64,000 nt of DNA from Micromonospora inositola. Its GTDB lineage: Bacteria > Actinomycetota > Actinomycetes > Mycobacteriales > Micromonosporaceae. The notes below the pieces were generated by a model. The model made no database searches and was not told where the DNA came from. It saw only the letters and a list, made by a program, of their open reading frames with translations. The stretch spans positions 1,550,001-1,614,000 of the forward strand of contig NZ_LT607754.1 in the NCBI RefSeq assembly GCF_900090285.1. Direction: 5' to 3'. The number at the start of each line of letters is the position of its first letter. Position 1 is the first letter of the stretch. The position numbers and the translations under genes are program-made. Shown piece after piece: positions 49,211-57,547 of the stretch.

Positions 49211-51036
49211 CCACCTTCGCTGACCCCAGCACGTCCCCGTCCGCCCACGACGCCCCGGAGCACCCCGCCGGCGTCGACGCCCCCGACTTCGCCGCGCTGG
49301 GACTGCCCCGGCAGCTGGTCGCCGTGCTGGCCCGCCAGGGCATCACCACCCCGTTCGAGATCCAGCGGGCGACCCTGCCGGACGCCCTCGCCGGCCATGA
49401 CGTGCTCGGCCGGGGCCAGACCGGCTCCGGGAAGACCCTCGCCTTCGGCCTGCCGCTGATCGCCCGGCTCGCCGAGCGCAACCGGGCCCGCCCGCTGCAC
49501 CCCCGGGCCCTGGTCCTGGTGCCCACCCGGGAACTGGCCATGCAGGTCAACGACGCGCTGATGCCGCTCGGCAAGGCCGTCGGCATCTTCCTCAAGACCA
49601 CCGTCGGCGGCGTGCCGTACGACCGGCAGATCGACGCGCTCCGCCGGGGCGTGGAGATCATCGTCGCCACCCCGGGCCGGCTCGGCGACCTGGTCGCGCG
49701 CGGCGTCTGCAACCTGGACGACGTCGAGATCACCGTGCTCGACGAGGCCGACCAGATGGCCGACATGGGCTTCCTGCCGGAGGTCACCGAGCTGCTGGCG
49801 AAGACCCCGGCGGGCGGCCAGCGGCTGCTCTTCTCCGCCACCCTGGACGGCGACGTCGACTCGCTGGTCAAGCGGTTCATGACCGACCCGGTCACCCACT
49901 CGACCGCCCCGTCGACCGCGTCCGTGTCCACGATGGACCACCACCTGCTGCTGATCCCGCCGCACGACAAGTTCGCGGTGGCCGCCTCCATCGCGGCCCG
50001 CTCCGGCCGGACGATGCTGTTCGCGCGTACCCAGCTCGGCGTCGACCGACTGGTCGAGCAGCTCGCCGCGGTGGGCGTACGCGCCGGCGGGCTGCACGGC
50101 GGCAAGACCCAGCGGATGCGTACCAAGACCCTGGCCGAGTTCCGCGAGGGTCGGATGAACGTGCTGGTCGCCACCGACGTGGCGGCCCGCGGCATCCACG
50201 TCGACGGGGTCTCGCTGGTGCTGCACGTCGACCCGCCGAAGGACCCGAAGGACTACCTGCACCGGGCGGGGCGTACCGCCCGGGCCGGCGAGTCCGGTGC
50301 GGTGGCCACCCTGGTGCTGCCGAAGCAGCGCCGGACCACCCTGGCCATGCTGGAGAAGGCCGGCGTCGCTCCGGCGGAGACCCGGGTCCGGGCCGGCGAC
50401 CCAGCCCTCGCGGAGCTGATCGGCGCGCGCGAGCCCAGCGGGGTGCCGGTCCGCGAGGAGCCGCAGGAGCACCGTCGCTACGGCGACCGACCGACCGGCC
50501 CGCGCCGCTTCGGCGACCGGGACGGCCGGCGCTTCGGCGACCGCGGCTCCTTCGACCGGGACGGCCGCGGCGAGCGCCGGTTCGGCGACCGGGGCGAGCA
50601 GCGCTTCGGCCGCCCGTCCGGGGAGCGGCGCTTCGAGGACCGGCCGAGCGGCGAGCGGCGCTTCGGCGACCGGCCGACCGGGGAGCGGCGCTACGAGGAC
50701 CGGCCGAGCGGCGAGCGGCGCTTCGGCGACCGGCCGACCGGGGAGCGGCGCTTCGGCGACCGCGACGACCGGCGTCCGGCCGACCCCGCGGGCCGGGACG
50801 ACCGGCGCTACGGTGACCGGCCGACCGGCGAGCGGCGCTACGAGGACCGCGCCCAGGGCGAGCGGCGCTACGGTGACCGGGACGGCCGGGGCGAGCGCAC
50901 GTTCGGCGAGCGGGGCGGCGACTTCCGGTCGGCGGACCGCCGGGGCGGGTTCCGCCCCGAGGGGCGGGGCCGGGACGACCGGCCGCGCGACGACCGGCGG
51001 GGCTTCGGCGGCCGACCGCCGGCGCGTACCCACTGA
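49207..51036 (+). CDS. DEAD-box RNA helicase with arginine-rich repeat tail
   Basis: A 609-residue ATP-dependent RNA helicase: Q-motif region (LPRQLVAVLARQGITTPFEI), motif I GQTGSGKT, Ia PTRELAMQ, DEAD box LDEADQMADMGF, motif III SAT, V ATDVAARGI and VI HRAGRTARAG. From residue 420 on the tail consists of RRFGDRPTGERR-type repeats, an RGG-like RNA-binding extension. I choose the TTG at 49207 with GAAAGG upstream. An in-frame ATG at 49060 would add 49 residues without similarity. Confidence 0.93.
   Translation: MTTFADPSTSPSAHDAPEHPAGVDAPDFAALGLPRQLVAVLARQGITTPFEIQRATLPDALAGHDVLGRGQTGSGKTLAFGLPLIARLAERNRARPLHPRALVLVPTRELAMQVNDALMPLGKAVGIFLKTTVGGVPYDRQIDALRRGVEIIVATPGRLGDLVARGVCNLDDVEITVLDEADQMADMGFLPEVTELLAKTPAGGQRLLFSATLDGDVDSLVKRFMTDPVTHSTAPSTASVSTMDHHLLLIPPHDKFAVAASIAARSGRTMLFARTQLGVDRLVEQLAAVGVRAGGLHGGKTQRMRTKTLAEFREGRMNVLVATDVAARGIHVDGVSLVLHVDPPKDPKDYLHRAGRTARAGESGAVATLVLPKQRRTTLAMLEKAGVAPAETRVRAGDPALAELIGAREPSGVPVREEPQEHRRYGDRPTGPRRFGDRDGRRFGDRGSFDRDGRGERRFGDRGEQRFGRPSGERRFEDRPSGERRFGDRPTGERRYEDRPSGERRFGDRPTGERRFGDRDDRRPADPAGRDDRRYGDRPTGERRYEDRAQGERRYGDRDGRGERTFGERGGDFRSADRRGGFRPEGRGRDDRPRDDRRGFGGRPPARTH
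50641..50760 (+). repeat. 60-bp tandem repeat within the helicase tail
   Basis: Units 50641-50700 and 50701-50760 differ at only three positions, all in the last 10 bp. Each encodes a 20-residue (RPSGERRFGD-type) unit. Degenerate copies extend on both sides from about 50490 to 50880. Likely grown by replication slippage; variable copy number between strains is expected. Confidence 0.9.
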
Positions 51037-51048
51037 CCTGACGCCCGG

Positions 51049-51083
51049 ACGCCGCCGTGGAGCAACGCTCCGCGGCGGCGTTT
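51049..51083 (+). terminator. rho-independent terminator behind the helicase
   Basis: A 15-bp stem (51049-51063 with 51067-51081, one G-U wobble), 3-nt loop aac, then a short T-run ending at 51083, 12 nt past the helicase stop. Confidence 0.8.
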
Positions 51084-51128
51084 CCACATCCCGTGCCGGT
51101 ATCCACGCCGTCGCGTAACGTCCGGTTC

Positions 51129-51758
51129 ATGCCGACGACGCCGAAGTCGCTCTTCTGGACCCGGACCGACACCGCCGGAGCCGAGCACGTCGTGATCGAC
51201 GACGCCCACGGGCTCACGGCGCACGGAACCCTCGTGGCGATCGACCCGATCCCGTACTCCTGCCGGTACCAGCTGGCCGCCGGTCAGGACTGGACGGCCA
51301 TCCGGCTGGAGGTGGAGGCCGAGGGGGCGGGCTGGTCGCGGAGCGTACGGCTGGAACGGACCGGGGACGGCTGGCGGGTACGGACCGGCGAGGAGGGTGA
51401 CCTGGACGCGGCGTTGCGGGCCGCCGGGCACACCCCGGCCGGGCTGCCGGGCACGGAGGCCCCGGACCGGCTGGCCGACGCGTTCGACGTCGACCTCAGC
51501 GGCTCCCCGCTGTTCAACACCCTGCCGGTACGCCGCCTCAACATGAACCGGGCGCCGGCGGACCAGGCGCGACGGGTGATCGCCGCCTGGGTGCTCGTGC
51601 CGAGCCTGGCCGTGGTCCCCGCCGAGCAGGTCTACACGTCGCTCGGGCCCGGCCGGGTGCGCTTCGCCAGCGACACCTTCACGGCCGACCTGGCCGTCGA
51701 CCCGGACGGCTTCGTGGTGCGCTACCCGGGGCTGGCCGAACGGGTCGACGCCGGCTGA
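51129..51758 (+). CDS. putative glycolipid-binding domain protein
   Basis: A 209-residue soluble protein starting KSLFWTRTDTAGAEHVVIDD, with GTLVAIDPIPYSCRYQLAAG and DLDAALRAAGH. It matches the pattern of the putative glycolipid-binding family (DUF1089), best recalled from SLFWTR...GAEH and PLFNTLPVRRL. The biochemical role is not established. ATG at 51129, no clear ribosome-binding site, behind the helicase terminator, so separately expressed. Confidence 0.75.
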   Translation: MPTTPKSLFWTRTDTAGAEHVVIDDAHGLTAHGTLVAIDPIPYSCRYQLAAGQDWTAIRLEVEAEGAGWSRSVRLERTGDGWRVRTGEEGDLDAALRAAGHTPAGLPGTEAPDRLADAFDVDLSGSPLFNTLPVRRLNMNRAPADQARRVIAAWVLVPSLAVVPAEQVYTSLGPGRVRFASDTFTADLAVDPDGFVVRYPGLAERVDAG

Positions 51759-51773
51759 CCCCGGGGTGGCCGG

Positions 51774-52865
51774 TCAGGCCGGCCAGGCGCCGGTGGCCAG
51801 GAAGCGGTCGATGGTGGCCAGGTGCGGGGCGAGGTCCAGTCCCTGCCGGGCCACCCAGTCGTCGGCGTAGTACGTGTCGGCGTAGCGGTCGCCGACGTCG
51901 CAGATGAGGGTGACCACCGACCCGGCCCGCCCCACCGCCAGCATCTCGGCGATCAGCCCGAACGCGCCCCACAGGTTGGTGCCGGTCGACCCGCCGACCC
52001 GGCGGCCGAGCACCGCCGAGCCGGCCCGCATGGCGGCCAGCGAGGCGGCGTCCGGCACCTGGACCATCCGGTCCACCACCGAGGGCAGGAAGGACGCCTC
52101 GACGCACGGCCGGCCGATGCCCTCGATCCGGGAGCCGCGGTCGGTCCGCACCGACCAGTCGCCGGCCTGCCAGGCCGGGTAGAAGGCGGAGTTCTCCGGG
52201 TCGACCACGCAGAGCTTGGTGGGCAGCCGCCGGTAGCGGGCGTACCGGCCGATGGTCGCGCTGGTGCCGCCGGTCCCGGCGCCCACCACCACCCAGGCCG
52301 GCACGGCGTGCCGCTCCAGCGCGAGCTGCGCGTAGATGGACTCGGCGATGTTGTTGTTCCCCCGCCAGTCGGTGGCCCGCTCGGCATAGGTGAACTGGTC
52401 CATGAAGTGCCCGCCGGAGTCCTCGGCGAGCCAGCGCGCCTCGATCACCACCTTCGCCGGGTCCCGGACCAGGTGGCAGCGGCCGCCCTGGAACTCGATC
52501 TGGGCGATCTTCTCGGGTGAGGTGGAGGCGGGCATGACCGCGATGAACGGCAACCCCAGCATTCGGGCAAAGTACGCCTCGGAGACGGCGGTCGAGCCGG
52601 AGGAGGCCTCGACGATGGTGGTGTCCGGGCCGATCCAGCCGTTGCAGAGCCCGTAGAGGAAGAGCGACCGGGCGAGCCGGTGCTTCAGCGAGCCGGTGGG
52701 GTGCACCGACTCGTCCTTCAGGTAGAGGTCGATGCCCCACGCCCGGGGCAGCGGGAAGGGCAGCAGGTGGGTGTCGGCGGACCGGTTCGCGTCGGCCTCG
52801 ACCGTGGCGATCGCCTCGGTCACCCACGTCCGGGCTGCCTCGTCGCACCGGTCCAGATGTGTCAC
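51774..52865 (-). CDS. PLP-dependent cysteine desulfhydrase-like protein (Cds1 type)
   Basis: A 363-residue fold-type II PLP enzyme of the cysteine synthase family. The PLP lysine is Lys61 ([15 protein letters not shown]), the substrate loop [19 protein letters not shown] and the phosphate loop [17 protein letters not shown]. The pattern matches mycobacterial Cds1 (L-cysteine desulfhydrase, releasing H2S, pyruvate and ammonia) better than CysK or CysM. GTG start at 52865. Lies 22 nt behind the SDR gene on the same strand. Confidence 0.85.
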   Translation of the reverse strand: MTHLDRCDEAARTWVTEAIATVEADANRSADTHLLPFPLPRAWGIDLYLKDESVHPTGSLKHRLARSLFLYGLCNGWIGPDTTIVEASSGSTAVSEAYFARMLGLPFIAVMPASTSPEKIAQIEFQGGRCHLVRDPAKVVIEARWLAEDSGGHFMDQFTYAERATDWRGNNNIAESIYAQLALERHAVPAWVVVGAGTGGTSATIGRYARYRRLPTKLCVVDPENSAFYPAWQAGDWSVRTDRGSRIEGIGRPCVEASFLPSVVDRMVQVPDAASLAAMRAGSAVLGRRVGGSTGTNLWGAFGLIAEMLAVGRAGSVVTLICDVGDRYADTYYADDWVARQGLDLAPHLATIDRFLATGAWPA

Positions 52866-52887
52866 GTCGGCAACGTTACAAGCGAGG

Positions 52888-53712
52888 TCAGCTCGGGTTC
52901 GCCCCGACCCGGCCGCGCTGCCGGCGCTGCCCGGCCCGGCCGGCGGCCCGGATCACCGGCGTCAGCGCGAGCGCCAGCCGGGGCAGCGCGTCGAGGAGCC
53001 GGACCTGGGCGCCGCGCCAGCGCGGCAGGCTGACCACCGGCCGCGGCCGGCGGGCCAGCCGCGCGGCCCGCGCGGCCACCCGCTCCGGCGTGAGCATCGA
53101 CCCGGTGAAGGAGGCCAGCGCGCCGGGGTCGTCGAGCCGGTCGTGCAGCATCGGCGTCCAGATCCCGTCCGGGCAGAGACATGACACGTGTACGCCCCGC
53201 AGCCCGGCCATCCGCAGGTCGGCCAGGGTGCCGAGGCTGAACGCGAGCAGGGCGTGCTTGCTGGCCGCGTAGACCGTCTCGCCGGGGGCGGCGATCAGCC
53301 CGGCGAGGGACACGACGTTGAGCACGTGCCCGGCCCCCTGGGCCCGCATGACGTCCAGCGCGGCGAGGGTGCCGTTCATCGCGCCGAGGGCGTTCACCTC
53401 GACCAGCCGACGGCGGGTCGCCGCGTCGTGCGTCCAGGACGGCCCGGTGACCAGGATTCCGGCGTTGTTCACCCAGAGCCCGAGCCCACCGGCCGCCCCG
53501 CCCGCCGCCTCGGCGGCGACCGCGGCGCAGGCCGCCTCGTCGCGGACGTCCAGCGCCCGGGACCAGCCACCGAGCGGCGCCGCGGCGGCGGCCACCGCGT
53601 CGGCGTCCACGTCGGTCAGGAGCACGGTCCAGCCGTCGGCGTGCAGCGCGGCGGCGATCGCCCGGCCCAGGCCGCCCGCCGCTCCGGTCACCACGGCCGC
53701 TGGCGTCGTCAT
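52888..53712 (-). CDS. short-chain dehydrogenase/reductase
   Basis: A 274-residue classical SDR: cofactor motif [15 protein letters not shown], structural LWVNNAGI, catalytic Ser in [14 protein letters not shown] and YAASK. The Asp after beta-2 ([10 protein letters not shown]) suggests NAD(H) preference. Substrate unknown. The C-terminal 70 residues are Arg/Leu-rich, as in mycobacterial-type SDRs of the same group. ATG at 53712 is preferred. May be co-transcribed with the desulfhydrase gene. Confidence 0.88.
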   Translation of the reverse strand: MTTPAAVVTGAAGGLGRAIAAALHADGWTVLLTDVDADAVAAAAAPLGGWSRALDVRDEAACAAVAAEAAGGAAGGLGLWVNNAGILVTGPSWTHDAATRRRLVEVNALGAMNGTLAALDVMRAQGAGHVLNVVSLAGLIAAPGETVYAASKHALLAFSLGTLADLRMAGLRGVHVSCLCPDGIWTPMLHDRLDDPGALASFTGSMLTPERVAARAARLARRPRPVVSLPRWRGAQVRLLDALPRLALALTPVIRAAGRAGQRRQRGRVGANPS

Positions 53713-53828
53713 CGGCGCACGGTATCGCCGGACCCCCGTCGGCGCCAGAGTCGTCTTCCCGGTCGCCGGCCCGACCCCGCTGTTCCCACCGCCCCGGGCC
53801 ACGGCCGCGCCTCGCCCGCGCGGGCAGC

Positions 53829-54287
53829 TCAGGGGGTGGGCGGCTCGATGGGCTGGGGGCGGTTCTCCCACTTGGTCGACAGGGCGATCCCGGTGCGGGT
53901 GGAGGCCACGCCCGGGGTGCGGTTCAGCCGGACGATCAGCTGCTCCAGCTCGGCGATCGTGCCCACCCGCGCCTTCAGCAGGAACGACTCCACCCCCGCC
54001 ATGAAGTAGCAGGACTCGATCTCCGGCATCTGCCGGAACGCCCCCAGCACGTCGTCGGTGTCGCCGCCGGAGTCCTCGACGATGCCGATCAGCGCGGTCA
54101 CGCCGAGCCCGATCGCCTCCGGCTCCACCTCCGCGCGGTACGCCCGGATGACCCCGCTGGACTCCAGCTTGCCGACCCGTTCGTGCACCGCCGGGGCGGA
54201 GAGGCCCACCTGGCGGGCCAGCTCGGCGTACGACAGGCGGGCGTTGCCACGCAGCAGCTCCACGAGGCTCAGGTCGATCGCGTCCAC
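53829..54287 (-). CDS. Lrp/AsnC-family transcriptional regulator
   Basis: A 152-residue regulator with an N-terminal HTH (DLSLVELLRGNARLSYAELA, QVGLSAPAVHERVGKLES) and a C-terminal RAM ligand domain (IGLGVTALIGIV...AGVESFLLKA). GTG start at 54287. It is divergent from the BldC-type gene and lies upstream of the SDR/Cds1 pair, which it might control given that Lrp proteins sense amino acids; that is an inference. Confidence 0.92.
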   Translation of the reverse strand: MDAIDLSLVELLRGNARLSYAELARQVGLSAPAVHERVGKLESSGVIRAYRAEVEPEAIGLGVTALIGIVEDSGGDTDDVLGAFRQMPEIESCYFMAGVESFLLKARVGTIAELEQLIVRLNRTPGVASTRTGIALSTKWENRPQPIEPPTP

Positions 54288-54555
54288 GGAGAGTGACCCT
54301 ATCCGTTCGGGCGTAACGCTCGACGCTCGGCGTCAGTTGAACGTGACAACACGTACCCATTCACAAACTGATGGTCATGGGAGTTCTCTGCCGGTACCAT
54401 TTACTAACTTCTCAAGCCGTGCGTTTTTCGCGTTTGGCGGACAGGCCAGGTCGCTGGTGCTGTAATTGCCATACGTCCCTCATGACGGCTCTGGGCTCGC
54501 ACCGGCCGGGGGCAGTGTGTTCAGCCGGGGGCTTCGTCGACGCGAGGAGGGGGCT

Positions 54556-54822
54556 GTGGACACTGGAGATCGCCTGCTGACACCGGGTGAGGTCGCCGCG
54601 CTGTTTCGGGTTGACCCGAAGACTGTGACGAGATGGGCGGCGGCCGGCCGGATCGGCAGCATCCGGACTCCAGGCGGGCATCGCCGGTTTCGGGAATCCG
54701 AGGTGCGGGCCCTGCTTGAGGGGGAGGGCATGCTGGACGAGGCGGAGGACATGGGCAAGCCACGCAACATGGGCCCGACCGCCGCGACCGGCCCCGGACC
54801 GGCCAACGCCGGCATGTACTGA
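54556..54822 (+). CDS. BldC-type MerR-like DNA-binding protein
   Basis: An 88-residue protein whose core LLTPGEVAALFRVDPKTVTR then WAAAGRIGSIRTPGGHRRFR matches BldC, the small developmental regulator of Streptomyces, except for about 20 extra C-terminal residues (GKPRNMGPTAATGPGPANA). GTG at 54556 behind GAGGAGGGGG. The 268-nt gap upstream (54288-54555) holds both its promoter and that of the divergent Lrp gene; an AT-rich patch lies at 54400-54440. Confidence 0.88.
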   Translation: MDTGDRLLTPGEVAALFRVDPKTVTRWAAAGRIGSIRTPGGHRRFRESEVRALLEGEGMLDEAEDMGKPRNMGPTAATGPGPANAGMY

Positions 54823-54849
54823 GTACGGATCGGCAACGCGGACCGGCCG

Positions 54850-55494
54850 TCAGGTCCGGTCCGCGTCCCGTTGGGCCGCGGCCAGCTCGCCCGACCAGCG
54901 ACGGAAGAGCGTGTGCGGTACGCCCAGCGCGTCCAGCACCTTGCCGGCCACGAAGTCGACCAACTGCTGCGCCGAGGCGGAGGCGCCCGCGCCGTAGAAG
55001 CCCGGACTGGCCGGCAGCACGACCGCGCCGGCGTCGTGCAGCGCGATGAGGTGCTCCAGGTGGCTGCGGGTCACGGGGGTCTCCCGCGGCACCACCACCA
55101 CCGGCCGACGCTCCTTCAGGTTGACCTCGGCCGCCCGCTGCAGCAGGTCCTTGGAGAGCCCGATCGCGATGCCCGCGCAGGCCGCCGTGCTCGCCGGCAC
55201 CGCCGCCATGCCGCGTACCCGGTAGGAGCCGCTGCTCGGGCCGGCGGCGAGGTCGCCCGCCGGCCAGTGGCGCACGTCCGCGCCGGTCAGCTCGCGGCCC
55301 AACCAGGCGGCCAGGTCGTCGGCCCAGTGCCCGTCCCGGAAGGGGCGGCCGGTCTCGTCGAGGATGGTCAGCCGCGCCGCCCGCGAGACGATCAGGTCCA
55401 CCGCCTCGCCGGCGTCGAGCAGGCCCCGCATGACGGCCGCCGCGTACGGAGTGCCGGAGGCCCCGGAGACGCCGACCACCCATGGTTCGCGCAT
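54850..55494 (-). CDS. UbiX-family flavin prenyltransferase (probable MqnM)
   Basis: A 214-residue flavoprotein: VVGVSGASGTPYAAAVMRGL, the prenylation-site Ser/Gly region PSSGSYRVRGMAAVPAST and VVVPRETPVTRSHLEHLIAL. UbiX makes prenylated FMN, the cofactor of UbiD decarboxylases. The window's only UbiD is 2 kb away, and both lie in a conserved actinobacterial block with mqn genes. ATG at 55494. The frame is open upstream without coding features. Confidence 0.92.
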   Translation of the reverse strand: MREPWVVGVSGASGTPYAAAVMRGLLDAGEAVDLIVSRAARLTILDETGRPFRDGHWADDLAAWLGRELTGADVRHWPAGDLAAGPSSGSYRVRGMAAVPASTAACAGIAIGLSKDLLQRAAEVNLKERRPVVVVPRETPVTRSHLEHLIALHDAGAVVLPASPGFYGAGASASAQQLVDFVAGKVLDALGVPHTLFRRWSGELAAAQRDADRT

Positions 55495-55661
55495 ACGACC
55501 AGCCTGCCTGGTCGGCGGCGGGGACGGGCGGGCACCCCCGCCGTACCGGCCCGGAGCGTCCCCCTTGTCCCGGGACCACCAGCGTTGTCCCGCCGGGCCG
55601 CGGCCCTCGCCGCGACCTGCCATGCTTCCGACGGCGATCCACGGCTACGGGAGGGATCGGG

Positions 55662-56627
55662 ATGACGGAGGCGGTGCTCTGGTCGCTGCGGTCCGGCTGC
55701 CCGCTCACGCCCCGACTCTCCCCGTACGCCGACCGCACGCAGCAGTGGCTGCTCGACCAGCTCGTCCCACTGGCCCTGCCCCTGGACGCGGTGGCCCTGG
55801 ACCGGCTGCGCCGGGCGGGCTTCGCCCGGTACGCCGGCCGGCTCTACCCGGACGCCGCCGAGTCGGACCTGCGCGTGCTGACCGCCCTGTTCACCTGGTT
55901 CTTCCTGGTCGACGACGCCTGTGACCGGCCGGATCGGCTGACGCCGCCGCAGATCCGCGCGCTGCGCGACGGGGTGCTCGCCCTGCTGCGCGGGGGGCCC
56001 CGGGCGCGTCATCCCGGCTTCTCGGGGCCGCTGCGGCGGCTGCTCGTGCAGGCGTGGCGGGAGCCGCGGCGGCGGATGCCGGCCCGCTGGCGGCTGCGCT
56101 TCGCCGACGCGGTCGCCGATCACCTGGACGGGGCCTGGCGGGAGGCGGTCGCGAAGGCCGCCGGCCGGCCCCCCGGGGTCGCGGAGTACGTGGCGCTGCG
56201 CCGGGCGACCTCGGCGGCGTACGTGTCGTACCCGCTGATCGAGTTCGCGACCGGCCGGCCGCTGCCCGACGCGGTCTACCACCATCCCGCGCTGCGCCGG
56301 ATCGCCGATCTCGGCAACGACCTGCTCTCCTGGTTCAACGACCTGGCGTCGCTGGACCAGGACCGGGCCAGCGCCGGTGGCCACAACCTGGTGCTGGCGG
56401 TGGCGACCGAGCACCGGGTGCCGGCGGAGACCGCCGTGGAGCTGGTGGCCGAGCGCTGGCGGACGGGGATGGCCCGATTCGTGGCGCTGCGCGCCGCGGT
56501 GCCGTCGTTCGGTCCGGCGCTGGACGAGGCGGTCACCGCCCACCTCGACGGGGTCGCCCACGCGGTGCGCGGCACGGTGGACTGGACGTTGGAGAGCGCC
56601 CGCTACCCGGTCGCCCCCGGTTCCTGA
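55662..56627 (+). CDS. class I terpene synthase
   Basis: A 321-residue terpene cyclase-type protein. The metal-binding DDACD motif is at 84-88 (FLVDDACDR). The NSE-type triad reads Asn219-Asp220...Ser223...Asp227 (NDLLSWFND), with Asp where Glu is usual. A C-terminal Arg314-Tyr315 pair closes the helix (WTLESARY). Size and motifs fit bacterial sesqui- or diterpene cyclases; no P450 or prenyl-diphosphate synthase adjoins it. ATG at 55662 behind GGGAGGG. It is divergent from ubiX and convergent with ubiA. Confidence 0.88.
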   Translation: MTEAVLWSLRSGCPLTPRLSPYADRTQQWLLDQLVPLALPLDAVALDRLRRAGFARYAGRLYPDAAESDLRVLTALFTWFFLVDDACDRPDRLTPPQIRALRDGVLALLRGGPRARHPGFSGPLRRLLVQAWREPRRRMPARWRLRFADAVADHLDGAWREAVAKAAGRPPGVAEYVALRRATSAAYVSYPLIEFATGRPLPDAVYHHPALRRIADLGNDLLSWFNDLASLDQDRASAGGHNLVLAVATEHRVPAETAVELVAERWRTGMARFVALRAAVPSFGPALDEAVTAHLDGVAHAVRGTVDWTLESARYPVAPGS

Positions 56628-56635
56628 CCCGCCGC

Positions 56636-57547
56636 TCAGGGTCGCAGGTCGAGGCGGACCACCAGGTCGAGCAGGGCGAAGACGAAGAGTGCGATGCCCA
56701 CGAAGCCGTTGGCGGTGAAGAAGGCCCGGTTGACCTTGCTGAGGTCGGAGGGGCTGACCACCAGGTGCTGGTAGCCGAAGGCGACCGCGGTGAACGCCAG
56801 CCCGATCCACCAGAGCCAGCCGAAGCCGACCAGCGCGCCGAACCAGATGAAGAGCGCGAAGGTGACCACGTGCGCGACGGTGGAGGCGTGCAGCGCGAAA
56901 CGCAGCCCGTACCGGGCCGGGACGCTGTGCACGCCGATCGTCCGGTCCACGTCGGCGTCCTGGCAGGCGTAGATCAGGTCGAAGCCGCCGATCCAGAGGC
57001 CGACGGCCGCGCCGAGCAGCCAGGCCGGCCAGGAGCCGTGCAGGGTGCCGGTGACCGCGAGCCAGGCGCCGACCGGGCCGACCGCCTGGGCGATCGCCAG
57101 GATGGCGTGCGGCCAGTTGGTGAACCGCTTGCCGTACGGGTAGACGACCAGCGGGACCACGGCGAGCGGGGCGAGCACCAGGCAGAGCGGGTTGAGCAGG
57201 GCGGCGGCGGTGAGGAAGACCACCAGCGCGACGGCCGCGCCGGTCCAGGCCGTCCGCACGCTCACCGCCCCGGTCACCAGCTCCCGCCCGGCGGTACGCG
57301 GGTTACGCGCGTCGATCCGCCGGTCGAGGATCCGGTTGGCGGCCATCGCGAACGTCCGCGCCCCGACCATGGCCACGGTGATCAGCAGCAGGTCGAGCCA
57401 GCGCACCCGCCCGCCGTCGACCCGCATCGCGGTCAGCGCCGACAGGTACGCGAACGGCAGCGCGAAGACCGAGTGTTCGATCGCGACGAGCTTGAGGAAG
57501 GACTTCACCCGGCCCGGCTTCTCGGCCGGCGCGTCGAGGACCGCCAT
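56636..57547 (-). CDS. UbiA-family prenyltransferase (probable MqnP)
   Basis: A 303-residue, eight- to nine-helix prenyltransferase that attaches the polyprenyl tail to the 6-carboxy-naphthoate-type head group. First Asp motif in NRILDRRIDARNPRTAGREL, second in DLIYACQDADVDRTIGVHSV. The ATG overlaps the UbiD stop as TGATG. In the Streptomyces futalosine pathway a UbiA-like, a UbiD-like and a UbiX-like protein do the last steps, so this assignment rests on context. Confidence 0.9.
   Translation of the reverse strand: MAVLDAPAEKPGRVKSFLKLVAIEHSVFALPFAYLSALTAMRVDGGRVRWLDLLLITVAMVGARTFAMAANRILDRRIDARNPRTAGRELVTGAVSVRTAWTGAAVALVVFLTAAALLNPLCLVLAPLAVVPLVVYPYGKRFTNWPHAILAIAQAVGPVGAWLAVTGTLHGSWPAWLLGAAVGLWIGGFDLIYACQDADVDRTIGVHSVPARYGLRFALHASTVAHVVTFALFIWFGALVGFGWLWWIGLAFTAVAFGYQHLVVSPSDLSKVNRAFFTANGFVGIALFVFALLDLVVRLDLRP

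Noticed and set aside
50490..50880. CRISPR-like regular repeats
   Set aside because: The repeats are contiguous, in frame, without unique spacers, and lie within a coding sequence.
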